Assembly (NCBI GenBank): GCA_032622095.1
Contig: CP136067.1
Coordinates: forward strand, 123,045,030-123,109,029
Reading direction: 5' to 3'
Length of the DNA: 64,000 nucleotides
Origin: Siphonodentalium dalli
Taxonomy: Eukaryota; Mollusca; Scaphopoda; Gadilida; Siphonodentaliidae
Below the pieces are notes generated by a model. It made no database searches. It was not told where the DNA came from and saw only the letters and a program-made list of their open reading frames with translations. Position 1 is the first letter of the stretch. Every line of letters starts with the position of its first letter. Below are positions 10,666 through 23,883 of this stretch, piece by piece. Made by a program: the position numbers and the translations under genes.

Positions 10666-13390
10666 TTCACGTGGTGGTCACGCGCGCGTCGTTGTTTCGT
10701 ACAGGCTCACAGGCTGCCGTAAAGTGTACACATGGAGTCTTGTTCATTGTGGTGGATCTCGAAATTCGATATATTGGGCGGTCTCTTCGATTATTTCTAT
10801 AGTTAAGGTAAGATTATATTTAAATTGGCAAGATATTCACCTTTGTGAGAATGTCCGTATCTATTTTGTATAACATGATTGAACGAAATAATAAACTTGA
10901 TTTGGATTTTCTGATTCAACAATTCCCTATCGCATAGTCATATATTTACATTTTAGAGTTGTGCGTTTATCTGGGTTTATCTGTTGTTTCTGTAGTCTAT
11001 ATGATACGCATCTTTCCGAAGCATAAAACCTATTTCTGCTCGAAAATTGTCTTTATGTAAATTGACAAATTCAACTGTGTGGTGAAGACATTTACTGAAC
11101 AAATGTGTGTTCATCACATACACACTATATATTATACAGCGTGCTTTAAACCAGAACCACACTTTTATTATTTTGCACGGTAAGGTTCTCATGTTGATAA
11201 AGTAACGACGTTTTTTGTGTTTATATGGAATGCAGATGAGAGGTAATATCTACTGAGACCAGTGACGTGGCGACAGGGCGGATATTGGGAAGGGTGTGTC
11301 TATAACCCTACCCCAAACTTCGGGAAAATTTACTAAAAATTCCAACAGTTGGAAATTTCATGCCTGACGCAAAGTTGCAAGTTTTACACCACATGCATTA
11401 TAATAGGTTGAAATTGTTCTCTTTGTTTGATTTTTCAACCAGTAATTAGTGGGAAATTTATTTTTTATATTTTTAGACAAACAGTAGCATATTTTTCTAC
11501 TTTTGGTAAAACAAAAATGGCCTCAAATGGCCATCGGGTGGAAGACTTCCATTTGGTTGGAAATTATAATAGTTGGAAAGCTTGAGGTACCAATTGGAAA
11601 CTTCAGAACGAGAGGGGGTGTGCATATATAATTCTACAAATATGGTTCAAGGGGAGGGTGTGGTGCACTTCGACATTTGAAGGTGGACACCCCCCCCCCT
11701 CCAACGGCGACCATCGAGCCGCGTCCCTGAATGCGAATTGGTGGGGTATTTATTTGTCCATTATATTGGTGGTTTACCAAGACGATGTGAAAAATTAATA
11801 TGCATATTTTGGCTCCTCTGCTATGTATAACTTGCTTAAATTCGGTTACCGAGGGAGGGGCCGGGGTGGGGTGATGTCGTATATCTAATACATATGTAGC
11901 CACCGTTTGTGTCCAAAACTTTAAATTGTGAAGAATATTATGTCATTCAATAAATGTCATATATAATAGCAAATAATGAACTTATAAATAATCTAAAATG
12001 ATAAATACTGCAGAATAGTGAGATGTGTCATTAAAGTATTATTAGCATTTGGATTAAGTGACGTACATGGTGAAGAGTTATCGTTTATACTATCAAAAAG
12101 GGGGAGGGGCGGTTATTTTCAAACTCGCTATGTTTCTCATATTATAATCCTTATATATGAATGTATTGTGTTATATAGCTAAAATTCCTCATGTAAAATT
12201 GAAAATTTCCCGTGTCAAGATTGTGCTTAATGGGAGGGGGGTAATGGGGCATCGTTCTGGCCATATAGATAAAGTAAAATATATTTATAAAATTACATTC
12301 ATTATGTGAAGCTATAATGAGTAGTACATGTATATATTTAGCATGTTTCAAAAACTATATTCCTTTCTGAAAATTCGCTCTTTAATGTATGAATTATAAT
12401 ACTGTTATAGATGTACATACACTGTAAATAATATTCCCACAACGGCATGTTATAAACAAAATAACTTCTCTGCTTACAGGTTCAATGGTGAAATCATGGC
12501 GGTCACGCGGTGCGACGTCGATGTAAATAACAAGATATGGACATGACTGCCTTGGCAACGACGCAGATAAACTCTAGTCAACCAACCAAGAACCACGGTG
12601 GAATGTATGAGTTAGACACAAATTCCACAATCAATGATTTTGGTATACATATGATGATATGTCATTTGCTGTAATTTGGTTTCTGTGAAGAGGTGATGAC
12701 TTCTATTCTTCGTGAACTCGAGATTTCTCCCCAGATATATTGCACCGATATATATATATACATTCAAAAAGACTATCATCTTTGGAGCCCTTAATGTTCT
12801 TGTATAGTTCAAGGGATCTGAGAAAGCTTCAGTTAGTTTTAGAGCTTGTTCTTCTACACACGTGAGGGTGAGTCTGATGTAAGACAGCCAACCAGTATAG
12901 CAATATACATATATATGTATATATAGCAGAGACTGACTTTCGACTTGTTCCAATACATTCAAGTTGGAGGAAAATTCTAGTTATTGGTGTGAAACCCATT
13001 GATGGAACTGAAACATGCACGCTTATAAATAGTTTAAAATTTCTTTGAAATCTCGTCGGATGACCAAAATATTATGTGAAACGGCTGTTTTGTTTTGTGT
13101 CGTTGTATTATTGAAATTAAAGACTATAGCTATACTATATCATTCGACAATCACGATTTCTGCTGTGTACACAAAAGAAGGCCGCGGATCCCCGGGATAT
13201 GCATGTTTGCTGTTTGATAAGTTAATATTCGAAAACGTCCAGCGCCGAACGTCAAGCATCAGTAGACTATAACATTTCATATGTATGGCAGGAAAAAAGA
13301 CGTCCAACGATAGCCGAACTATATGTATGGCCAATAAATATCGGTGTAAACACTCTTCGTTGAATATGATTTTTGTTTTTTTGCAGGATT
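10666..13390. other. Intronic DNA without supported genes
   Basis: About 2.7 kb with no convincing coding sequence in any frame. It has a poly-C tract near 11691-11700 and a palindromic TATATACATATATAT stretch near 12905. I recognise no element here with confidence. Confidence 0.5.
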
Positions 13391-13400
13391 AGCAGCCTAT

Positions 13401-13744
13401 TGTTTGGATCGACCACACAAATTTGTACACATGTAATTAACACATATGTGTTGTCTTGCCCAACAGCATTGTGTACAAGAACAATACAAATAGTGTAGTG
13501 GCGGTGAACACTATTGTTTGGATCAACCACACAAATGTGTACGCATGTGATTAACACATATGTGTATAGTCTCGCCCAACAACATTGTGTACAATAACAA
13601 TACAAATAGTGTAATGGCGGTGAACATTATTGTTTGCATCAACCACACAATTGTGTACGCATGTGATTAACACATATGTGTAGTCTCGCCCAACAACATT
13701 GTGTACAATAACAATACAATCTTGTGTGGTAGCGGTGAACATAT
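13401..13744. repeat. Tandem repeat, about 114-116-bp period, three copies
   Basis: Units start TGTTTGGATC or TGTTTGCATC at 13401, 13515 and 13631, and a fourth is cut off at 13745. Each contains CACACAA, AACACATATGTGT and CAACATTGTGTAC palindromic blocks. Peptides read on the minus strand are repeat artefacts. Confidence 0.8.
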
Positions 13745-13760
13745 TGTTTCCTTGGTGCAA

Positions 13761-14310
13761 ACATATTTGTGTTCATTCAACGAACAAATAAATGTGATGG
13801 ACCCAAACATCTTTGTGTGTGTCAACTACACAACTATGTAGGTCAGTTACCACACATAAACTGTTCATCTGCATCCACACAATCTTGTGCGCAACTTAGC
13901 ACACATTTAATGTGTGCCTACAAAGAACAAGTTGTTTGGTCGATCCACACAGTTTGTTCGCCACCGCCACACAACAGATGTGTGATAATTTGCCACACAA
14001 TTCACCACACAATGTTGTGCTCGATCAAATGGCTACACAAACTGTGTGGTAACTGTGTGGTTCTACCACACAGTCGTTTTAAGAGTGTACCAACCCGTGT
14101 ATACAAGCACCCAAGTTTATGCAGGTCATTTTGGACATTTTAAAAGGGTACTGCACCCATGTATACCATAGTGCACGTACCCAAATGATAACCTGGTACA
14201 CATCAAAGGAAACCCTCGTACTTTTACACAAGATTACCCAAGCAATTTTGGGCATTTTACAAGGGTATACTGTGCCCGTGTATACCATGGCATGCACGTA
14301 CCCATGCAAG
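13761..14310. repeat. CACACAA/TTGTGTG palindrome cluster and duplicated segment
   Basis: 13761-14090 is dense in short inverted blocks (CCACACAATCTTGTG, CACACAATGTTGTG, CTACACAAACTGTG). 14093-14310 contains two copies of a unit with CATTTTACAAGGGTATACTG, GTGTATACCATGG and GCACGTACCCA, also seen at 10395. No transposase and no clear target duplication were found. Confidence 0.5.
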
Positions 14311-14962
14311 TATCTTCCAAAGTAATTTACCATTATAGTGCCAGGGCACGCGTTTAGACGCCTTACCATTTGAGACAACAGGTTGGAGGTCATTAATGTC
14401 ACATGCGATTACTTAAGGTGTTAAACTCTACTTGACTTAGCCGACTTAGTTATAACAATAGTCTTGTCCCATTCTGTTAACTTTTGAGTATGACACGGGT
14501 ACAATTGATTTTGCACCGATTAACTAACAAAACATGATTTTCTTCTCACAAAAAGAAATAGAAAACACTTCAACTGCGTAATGTTCTTTTGTGAAATAGA
14601 GTTACTATATACATCGGAAATACGGCACTTCAGACCATGGTATGAACATCCAAAGCTGTCATTGATCTGCAAATTTTGTGGCACTACATATCATTTCGGT
14701 AAATATTGTAAGTTTATGCGTCCATGAACACATTTCACAAATGTTCTGGCCTCGGGAGATAAGATGCACATTTTGGAATACAGAGCAAAAGTTTATCTAA
14801 AAAAATATACCGCCGACGCACGCGGTTCGTTTCATCGTGACATTCCGTGATTTTAACAGAATTTCGTCAATCATATAAATGGTCTATAAATAAGTTTTCA
14901 TTATAAATGGATTCTTACACAAACAATCAACACTTTACCAGGAAGTTATACAATTCGTGTCT

Positions 14963-15323
14963 TTAACCCTTTACCCAACAAACCGGCCAAAAACGCCCAA
15001 ATAAAGCTTCAACAGCCTAAAATATCTTCGGTCTGTCTCAATAACACCATACAAATATGGATATCATTGGAACCGGTTCATTGACCACATTGTGATGGTT
15101 ACAGTTATGCCCTGTGCCAATGCATTCTCTTATATATGCGTGTCGACCATAGGTCGCCTCGCATATATAAGAGAATGCATTGGCCTAAAATAATTCTTTT
15201 TTTAACACTTTTTACCATTTTTTCTTACATTCTTTAACAATTTTATAATTTTGAATATGTTAAGCCAATGCATATATAAGAGAATGCATTGGCACAGGGC
15301 CGTTCTGTTGGGTAAAGGGTTAA
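14963..15323. mobile_element. TTAA MITE, CCCTTTACCC type, with internal palindrome
   Basis: 361 bp including TTAA at both ends. Inverted termini are TTAACCCTTTACCCAACA and TGTTGGGTAAAGGGTTAA. TTAA plus a CCC-start is the known form of piggyBac ends. Inside, a 70-bp palindrome at about 15117-15184 (CCAATGCATTCTCTTATATA and its complement) is followed by a third half-copy near 15269-15295. The same palindrome sits inside TA-flanked elements at 54441 and 60790. Confidence 0.75.
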
Positions 15324-15628
15324 CAAAAAATGATGTACCAAAGTTGTCCATGGTCGCGCATGATCAAGATATCCTTGTATATTGTTACAGAGTATGTAGC
15401 TGTGCTGTGTTGCTATTTTGAAAAACATATACAATAGCTTAATATTTAGGAAAGAACATTGAAAATCGGTCATAAATACAATTCATCTGATGATTTCATG
15501 ATAAAAGTTCACATTAAGATATGCAATTATGTATTTTGTGCCAACATCTGTCCCTATTTTTGATTTCATGCACAAAACGATCCACTTACGGAATTAGTTA
15601 CGCGTATTAACATGTCTTATTGTGACCG

Positions 15629-16172
15629 GGGGGGGGGTCGGAAAAATATTTTCAGGCACGTAAGCTGATTTTTTCCTTTCGACCCTTGTTGGGACCCACC
15701 CACCCCCGCGTCCAAAACGTTTTCCGTTTTCGGCAGTTTTTTCCAGACCATTTTTGGACACCCACCCCCATTTTAACACTAAAACAGAGATTTGCGGGGG
15801 GAATTCACCGTAAACAGCTGTATATGTATTTATGTGCATACTATTTATCATGGATGTTAACATCGACATGTAAATAGGAATGAGTCATTTTGGGGTAATT
15901 CGGCCAAAAAAACATGGCTGCCATCGGCCATCTTGGATTCAAAATTCAATCCATTAGCATGGGCTACAGGCTATACTGTTTGTCTGATCATCATGACATT
16001 TTTCATGTATGTTAATATTGAAATGCTAAGGTGTTTTAAGCCAAACTCATTGCAAAAACAGTCAAAAAGACTTGCAGGAAAAAATATTTGGAGTTGCGGA
16101 AAAAACAATTGTTGGTCCCATCGATGACCCACCCACCCGGCATACGTGCCCGGAAAAAATCCCCCCCCCTGA
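15629..16172 (+). mobile_element. G/C-run-ended MITE, copy 1
   Basis: It starts with a G run then GTCGGAAAAAT, and ends GGAAAAAATCCCCCCCCC, so the ends are inverted. Interior landmarks are CACCCACCCCC, TTTCGGCAGTTTTTTCC, TTTATCATGGATGTTAACAT and AACATGGCTGCC. It is the same family as 38046-38593, which has clear target duplications. Confidence 0.62.
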
Positions 16173-17095
16173 GGTGGACCGGATAAAAGAGAGGGGTGTA
16201 CACATAAAAGCCCATTCGACAAACCTCGTCAGATTCCGTCACCGTTTCAGACTCGGCTTTAATACAACGCCATCATTGGTTCGAACACAGGAGCTTGGAA
16301 TTTGGTCAAAACCCCTCTTTTATTGGCGGAACCACCATCCGGGACCATAGGTCACGGAAGGAACGAAACAAAAAATTGTTGCCACCCATTCAGTCAAATG
16401 AAGAATATCTTCTTGGGTAGTCGTCATTTTCATGAGATGATAACAGCACACACAGAAAAATACTGAAATTTTCAGGAAAATGCACAAAACATCAGGATTA
16501 GATCTTCAAAAACGCGCATAGTATGACGCAAACATAAACTGATTTAAGTTTTCTGGCGCCTAAGTTCGAAAACCGCACGCACTTTCAAATATTTTTGAAT
16601 TTCGCGGGCTTTAAATTTAGGTTTCGATTTTATTTCGTTCCGACTTTGTTATTCCGGAAAAATGGTTTTGTGCCGTTTGTCATTCCGATTCTAAAACAGG
16701 TGATGGAGATGTCGCGAATTTGTGTTCGTTGGTGAATTTACAGTACATTACCGAAATAAAGTGAGGGTTTCGAAGAACTGGACAAATATACCTATGGAAT
16801 GTTGTAGATTGGCATCTAAGGTGTAAGAGGTACCAACAGTTTTTAGTGAAAATATATTTTTTGTAGGAATACAGTTGAGTTCAAAATGGGTGGCAACAAT
16901 TTTTTGTTTCGTTCCTTCCGTGACCTATGGTCCCGGGTGGTGGTTCCGCCAATAAAAGAGGGGTTTTGACCAAATTCCAAGCTCCTGTGATCTCTCATCC
17001 TGCTGGAATTTCGGCTTTTATAAAATAAAAGATTTGAAAATTCCCCAAGAATCAATAGTCCTCCGCACCCAACCTACAGTACAACACACAACAGT

Positions 17096-17310
17096 ATAGT
17101 AATGCCCTAAATAATCAACTCCTTAACAACAGCAGAATTATGGGTAACTTTTCAGGATTTAGTCGGAAATATGGCTTGTTCTCATTCATCAGAAAGCTCT
17201 CACTGAGAGCTTTCCGATGAATGGCAACAAGCCATATTTCCGACTAAATCCTGAAAAGTTACACATCATTCTCCAGTGGTTAAGGAGTCGATTATTTAGG
17301 CATTATAGTA
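17096..17310. mobile_element. TAGTAATGCCC foldback inside the palindrome
   Basis: A hairpin: GTAATGCCCTAAATAATC...AACTCCTTAAC, ATGGGTAACTTTTCAGG and CATATTTCCGACTAAATCC have complements ending GGCATTATAGTA. The termini resemble the TA-flanked CAGTAATG MITEs at 34934 and 35109. Its left part belongs to the left arm of the 2.4-kb palindrome. Confidence 0.55.
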
Positions 17311-17425
17311 TCTATACACATGAATTATAAAATGCATCAATTATCCCATGAGGCTGCTCATGCCATCAGTAGCATGATTATAATTACAATCTGTATTAAA
17401 GTTAGAATTGCCCTCAATTCTCTCA

Positions 17426-17590
17426 AGTCTGAGTTTAGTGTGCCTGTCATTTGGAGAATGAGGTCCCCAGAGGGTGAATTTGGTGACGATGTCTCGCATA
17501 GTGGGCTAGCATAACCAAATACACCCTCTGGGGACCTCATTCCGCTTAGGCCTCAACTGCTCAAATGACAGGCACACTAAACTCAGGCTT
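17426..17590. mobile_element. Foldback with GAATGAGGTCCCC arms
   Basis: Left arm 17426-17479 (AAGTCTGAGTTTAGTGTGCC...GAGGTCCCCAGAGGGTG) pairs with 17521-17590. It is related to a larger foldback at 42910-43372 that carries GTGTCTGTCATTTGCAGAATG. Confidence 0.65.
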
Positions 17591-17707
17591 GCCTTCACTT
17601 AAGATTAGATTGGGGTGTCCATGTGTTGCAAATGTGTTGCAATGACATTGCTATGCTGAGCAAGAAAAGTTGTATATTATTGTATCACGGGTATTATTAT
17701 GCACGTA

Positions 17708-17862
17708 CAGTAATGCCCTTAATAATCGACTCCTTAACCACATCAGAATTATGGGTAATTTTTCAGGATTTAGTCAGAAATATGGCTTGTTGCCTTCATC
17801 GGAAAGCTCTCGATTATATAATAATTCTGCTGTTGTTAAGGAGTTGATTATTTAGGGCATTA
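17708..17862. mobile_element. Second TACAGTAATGCCC MITE copy inside the palindrome
   Basis: It starts CAGTAATGCCCTTAATAATC after TA and ends GGGCATTACTATA. Its right part lies in the right arm of the large palindrome. Confidence 0.55.
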
Positions 17863-18679
17863 CTATACTGTTGTGTGTTGTACTGTAGGTTGGGTGCGGA
17901 GGACTATTGATTCTTGGGGAATTTTCAAATCTTTTATTTTATAAAAGCCGAAATTCCAGCAGGATGAGAGATCACAGGAGCTTGGAATTTGGTCAAAACC
18001 CCTCTTTTATTGGCGGAACCACCACCCGGGACCATAGGTCACGGAAGGAACAAAACAAAAAATTGTTGCCACCCATTTTGAACTCAACTGTATTCCTACA
18101 AAAAATATATTTTCACTAAAAACTGTTGGTACCTCTTACACCTTAGATGCCAATCTACAACATTCCATAGGTATATTTGTCCAGTTCTTCGAAACCCTCA
18201 CTTTATTTCGGTAATGTACTGTAAATTCACCAACGAACACAAATTCGCGACATCTCCATCACCTGTTTTAGAATCGGAATGACAAACGGCACAAAACCAT
18301 TTTTCCGGAATAACAAAGTCGGAACGAAATAAAATCGAAACCTAAATTTAAAGCCCGCGAAATTCAAAAATATTTGAAAGTGCGTGCGGTTTTCGAACTT
18401 AGGCGCCAGAAAACTTAAATCAGTTTATGTTTGCGTCATACTATGCGCGTTTTTGAAGATCTAATCCTGATGTTTTGTGCATTTTCCTGAAAATTTCAGT
18501 ATTTTTCTGTGTGTGCTGTTATCATCTCATGAAAATGACGACTACCCAAGAAGATATTCTTCATTTGACTGAATGGGTGGCAACAATTTTTTGTTTCGTT
18601 CCTTCCGTGACCTATGGTCCCGGATGGTGGTTCCGCCAATAAAAGAGGGGTTTTGACCAAATTCCAAGCTCCTGTGGTT

Positions 18680-19440
18680 CGAACTATTTCACGATATTTT
18701 TAGCTCGGTGACTGGGTCAAGTACAGGCGCGCCAATTTGGATTTTGTTACATTCCGTCGGTTCTTGGGTACGAGAACATTGACATTTAACGTCGAATTAA
18801 GCAATATCAAAGTGTTGTTTTACAAAACTGATATAGAATAGTCCATAAAATATCTATATGAAATTACCGCATGACCTAAATTAACTTTTTTAAACACGTC
18901 CAATAGCACAATTGTTGCAAGGTGACACAATTGGTACGACACCAGGCGGATATATGCCGTTGTCGAGTCATAACATACACCGTAAATCGGTGCTATCAAT
19001 GGCATTAAAATAGGATGGTTGGCCCGGCCATGTTTCGGATCGGATATTGTGATCAAAGAACACGAGCCATATAATTATTGGATCGAATAACTCGTCAAAT
19101 AACACTACACGTAATCGGACTTTTTTATGCGGAACGTCGGCTATAGAGTGGTGACATATTTCTTCCAGATCTGGATAAAATCATCCGCGAAAAATTAGTT
19201 CTAATTTCACCAGAGAGATATCATAGCTCGAGGAGTCCAGAATGATAAAAACCCTTACAACAACCTGTTTCCACTAAATGCCAAGCAGGAACCAGAACAT
19301 TTGTTCGTGTTCGTGAAACTGATAAGTTATAGTCCAGGAGATCGACCCCAAGACATAACAAATGTTGCTCATTTTGACGGACAAGTGCTATCCGGTCTAA
19401 TTTTGTAGTAAAATATATGTAGATTACGAAAATCCATGAT
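18680..19440. other. Intronic DNA, nothing recognised
   Basis: No supported coding sequence, terminal repeats or tandem structure. Confidence 0.45.
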
Positions 19441-19699
19441 AGCAGTGGTGAATTTGTAGCTTAATTGGCGAAAAACGTGTTTTTATTGACCTACCCGACG
19501 ACCGAAAATGAAAGAATTTTCATAGTAGTCCGGGAGCTAATATGGGTACCCTTGCACCCCCTGGGACTTAACTTCTCCCCACTCATTTTGTTCCTTATTA
19601 TGTCCTTCAACTTTTAAGCAATGTTAACAAGAAAAAAAAGTGGCCGCATAGACTCCAGACAAAATGGCGTCCATCATGGCCGCCGTTTTTCAGACCAGA

Positions 19700-20160
19700 C
19701 CCTAAGTCAGTTTTATGCAAATTATAGCGGTGAAAATCTTGTAAAATGTATACAAATGTATATATTTTCGTGAAGCTAAGACATAATGTCACTTTTTTGG
19801 GGCAAAATTGAAACTCACCATCCAAGATTGCCACCAAAATGGCCGCCGGAAGTTGAAAATATGACTTTTTTTTACAAATATCTTCTAGATCGATTCATGC
19901 TGTTTGGAACTGGTTGAGTAATGCGACTTTATTTTGTATTTTGTATATTAACTGATCATTGGGGCAATTAAATATGCACTTTTTGGGGTCCTAGCCCCTT
20001 CCATTCCCTAAAAAATTTGAATTTACAGAACGCGGTATAAAATTTCACCAAAAAATCACAATTGGGATTATAGTCATATTTTAACAAGAAATGAACAGAA
20101 CTTTGTAATGTAATTGATGCATATGATTATACCTATGAATATTCCAACTCACTGTAACCA
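19700..20160 (+). repeat. Diverged dispersed repeat (second copy at 42480-42870)
   Basis: Shares TATCTTCTAGATC, GGAACTGGTT, ACTTCATTTTGTATT-like and TAGTCATATTTTAACAAGAA blocks, in the same order and spacing, with 42480-42870. No ends were defined. Confidence 0.6.
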
Positions 20161-20529
20161 AAATTCTTACTTTGGCTCAAAATGGCTGCCAAAATATGGA
20201 AAATGGTAAATATTGCCCCAGCGTGTCCTGCAATCGATTACAAGTTGTGGAAGATGTACACAATTGGCTATTCTGCCTTCTATACATTGAATACTAACAT
20301 GTCTGATGTACCATGGTTAATTGTTACTATTGTCACCACTGACATCACCAAAAATATTGGACTTTTCTCTCAAAAACTTGACTTAAATATCGGCAAAAAT
20401 TTACTTTTCATGTTTGGACCATTTTTTCAATTAAAATGTAACTATCTTTGGGTTGAAAGGTGTTTATTGTTTTGGTCTATATTAAATGTGTCACACTACG
20501 GGATTTATAGACCAAATTGTTCGCCCGAT

Positions 20530-21600
20530 TTTCACAGAACTGTATACTCTCATTAAGTAGACATGGATCAACGTTTTATATGCAGCCTGTGTCAGGGAGG
20601 ACGCAGTTATATAGGGGTGGGTGTAATATAGTGTGTCACTTTGACATATTTCTCGATGGGTTAATTTATAAGTCTATGCTAATTATGGTCTGAAATGACT
20701 AATATCGAGATTTCTGGTGACCATTCAACATTTGATACCAATTGATGTCCAGATGGGGTATATTTTGGAAGTTCTGACACGTCACCAAGCTTCGGTACAT
20801 GTCACGAAGCTTCGGTACATAGGATGAAAACCCGCCACAGATTTGGGGTTAATGATGCAATGTCACATTTTTCGCCAGATTTCGACAGAACTATATGCTC
20901 TCATTAAGTAGACATGGATAAACTTCTTGTATGTAGCACTGTGTCGGGAGGAAGCAGTTATATAGGGTGGATGTAATATAGTGTGTCATTTTGACATAAT
21001 TACACCATGGGTTAATATATAATTCCATGATAGTTACGATCTGAAATGACTGATATCGAAGTTTATGGTGACCATTCAACGTTTGATGCCATTTGACGGT
21101 ACGTGTCATGAAGCTTCGGTAAATTGGATGAAAAATCGCCACAGATTTGGGGTTAACGATGCGAGGTCAGATTTTGACGGAACTGTACACTCTCATTAAG
21201 TAGACATCGATACACTTCTTATATGTAGCCCTGTGTCAGGGAGGGAGCAGTTATATATAGTATGTGTAATATATTGTGTCATTATGACATATTCCTCGAT
21301 GAGTTAATATATAATGCGATGCTAATTATGATCTGAAATTATTAATATCTGGGTTTCTGGTGACCATTCAACGTTTGTTACCGGCACCATATGATGTCCT
21401 ATGGTGGTATATTCCTGGAGTTCTGACACGTCACGAAGCTTTGGTACATGGCACGAAGCTTCGGTGCATTGAATGAAAAACCGCCACAGGTTTGGGTTTA
21501 AGAATGCATTGTTGTTTTTTTTTTGTCACAGCGCTGGGAGATAAGTACCCAGCCCACATGTTTCTTCTGATTTTGATAGTACTGTATACTGTTATTAATA
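20530..21600. repeat. Long-period tandem repeat, about 290-400 bp
   Basis: The landmark CTCTCATTAAGTAGACAT occurs at about 20547, 20899 and 21190, with a decayed fourth near 21590. Each unit also has AGCAGTTATATA-like, GGTGACCATTCAACGTTTG and CACGAAGCTTCGGTACAT parts. GAAGCTTC is a repeated palindrome. The units differ, so this is an old array. Confidence 0.65.
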
Positions 21601-21669
21601 AAGATACACCTTGATTAACTTCATGTTGAATGAACCGGTCACAGTATAATTTTCTATTATTGAACATTT

Positions 21670-23155
21670 AACTTGAATGTCACGAATAATCGGTAAATTC
21701 ATGTTTTTGTTTCGACCCCGACTGTATGCATAAATATGATTTCAATATTGTAATATATGAATAATAATTAATGTACCGAAGCTTCGTATCTATAGGTTAC
21801 AAACACCTAATTATTTTCCATAGGCTATGGGTTAAGCCAATTTGAACTTCAAGTGGTAAATTTTCCCTTAGAACGTCATCCGCTGCACAAGTGTGTTACA
21901 ACAAACGTGCCCTTTTCGTTATTTTTTTCAAACGATAATCTTGCATTTCCACAACTACCCCATTTACTGCACAAAAATCAGCAGCATAAACATATCCAGA
22001 CCCCTTCCGTAACTTCTGGACACCACCAGACTCTTCCTGGACATCTAAACATACACGATCGCCATATTTACGTAGGCTATGATTTTATGTTCCCGATTAG
22101 GGATATTTCCCTCCATGATAATCAACCAATCAGCAGCCATATTTTTTTGTTATGCTGACTCGAGTTTCAAGAAGCGTAACTCCATATAATTAGTTGCTTG
22201 TAACATATAATTGTAAAGAAAATCGAACTTTGATCGTGTAAACCGCGCCAATTTTACAAAAAAATCTTTACTGTGATACGTTAGAAATATAGGAGTCATT
22301 GGACATCCTATTATCTCCCAGTGGTCCTTTGACACACATACCCCATTTTAAAATTGACCATTTTTGGGGCTAAGAAATAACACCGATACTCGATTCCTGA
22401 TAACTCTGGAAGCACAGTTTAGTAGAAAGATACTAATGTCTCATGTCAAGCTTGTTATATACATATATACTGCACAGTGTCGCATTCCCCATGTCCATCC
22501 ACTCTCTAATCGGAATATTATGACCACAAATGTGACCACACCCAAAATTCAGGGTTTTTCATCATAATTAATTTAAATTGTAAAATCCGACTCGCGTGCA
22601 TAACGCACAGGATAGAAAGGCATATGTATACGTTTTGAAAACTAGTTACGTATGTCTACCATACGCCTTAAGGAATTTATCTAATTTTGAACAGTACAAT
22701 GTTTAATTGGATTTGATTTAGACCACCCCTCAACTTAGAAAACAAGTAGAAACCTTCTTACATCCATTTAAAAACATTGTAGAAGACAAGTTGTAAATTA
22801 TTTGACAATATTAAAATAATTATGGTGAATTTAACCTTAAAATCATACTAAGATGAAATGGTTGCAATTTGGACGATTTTGCGTAAAAAAAATGGTAAAA
22901 AATTGAAGAAAAAAACACTGAAATTCTTCAATTTTTTTTAGCACAATTAGTTATTTAACATTATCACATAATTTGCCCATAAAAGCAGTTTCATAATTAT
23001 CGATAAGAGACACGTTTAATATTAGCGCGTGCGATGACGTCACATCGTTCTTCAAATGACTTGCGATCGCTGCGGTTTTTATCGTTGTTTTCGATGGATA
23101 TTTCGCATTGGTTCGCATTTATTTTATCATGTGATAAAAAGTATCTCACACTCGT
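21670..23155. other. Intronic DNA without supported genes
   Basis: No recognised gene or bounded element. A small hairpin (GAAGAAAAAAACACTGAAATTCTTC) is near 22905. Confidence 0.45.
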
Positions 23156-23158
23156 CCT

Positions 23159-23267
23159 ATTTTATACGTAATTTATCAACCTCGTCCACTAAATTCTATT
23201 TGAGCCTCGGTAAACCTCGGCTCAAATCGAATTTAGTGAACTCGGTTGATAAATTCCGTATAAAATA
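23159..23267. mobile_element. Short foldback, about 53-bp arms
   Basis: TATTTTATACGTAATTTATC...TGAGCCTCGGT is followed at once by its imperfect complement, ending TTCCGTATAAAATA. It may be a MITE remnant. Confidence 0.6.
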
Positions 23268-23329
23268 ATGATTTTTCTTCATTACCATACCTAAAACATT
23301 AAAAATAACATGGTCGCAGCTTGTCCGTC

Positions 23330-23665
23330 AATATGAGCAACAATACCTCCCGATCTCCTGGACTATTAGTATTCAGGCGCTATGATAACTATCGCCGAAA
23401 ATCTCAAGCAAATCGACCGGACCATGCACTTCATAGAAAACGTCTGAACAACGCTCAATTGTAAATATTTACTTCTCGGTTCGGGACGCAAACTATCGGC
23501 GATAAAATAACGAAAACGATTTCGCCATCGAGAGTCACCTGGAATTAATTATTATATAAGAATGACTATGTGTGATGGATACACTATTTGTAAAAATAAC
23601 TAGTTTGAGCAAAATTATGCTCCATTCTATATTTGATCACCCTATATATACCGGAGTGTATGATA
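23330..23665 (+). repeat. TTAA MITE family 2, uninterrupted copy
   Basis: Shares AGTATTCAGGCGCTA, CAAGCAAATCGACCG, GTAAATATTTACTTCTCGG and CGAAAACGATTTCGCCATCG with 57322-57575, and TACTATTTGTAAAAATAAC with 60090-60165. It therefore shows the target before the Helitron at 57577-60052 inserted. Confidence 0.68.
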
Positions 23666-23883
23666 ATTTTTTTTTATTACGCGCGCTCCGCGTGTATATA
23701 CTAATGTAGAGATTCTGATCCGCCTGGGCGCATTGGTGTTTTATTTATAGAATGTGAATTTTTGGGAGGATTAAAAGTCGAACTGCGACCGGAGGCTGAG
23801 TCCGGTAAAAGGTGTAGTTGGGAATGTCAATTACGTTTATTGTCGTTAACATTATGTCAAAAATGTTGATTTTTGGTTTGTGA

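Larger units (their letters stand above)
16286..18676. mobile_element. 2.4-kb element with 856-bp near-perfect inverted arms
   Basis: Left arm 16286-17141 pairs with right arm 17821-18676. Both ends satisfy the same coordinate sum (34962), so the arms have no net insertion or deletion; I saw only one mismatch in the parts compared. The outer ends are CACAGGAGC and GCTCCTGTG, flanked on both sides by GTTCGAA, a possible 7-bp target duplication. Each arm is itself a foldback of about 706 bp, because its first 105 bp reappear inverted inside it (16887-16991, mirrored at 17971-18075). There is no coding; mirror-image peptides from the two arms are artefacts. Confidence 0.8.

Noticed and set aside
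13267-13760. Cys/Val-rich minus-strand frames (YVLITCVHICVVD-type)
   Set aside because: Produced by the 114-116-bp tandem repeat; no start or splice context.
16843-18119. Two nearly identical 70-residue frames on opposite strands (16843-17055 and 17907-18119)
   Set aside because: They are mirror images created by the two arms of the palindrome.
20182-20556. 124-codon plus-strand frame
   Set aside because: No domain or coding bias; it runs from a dispersed repeat into a tandem repeat.
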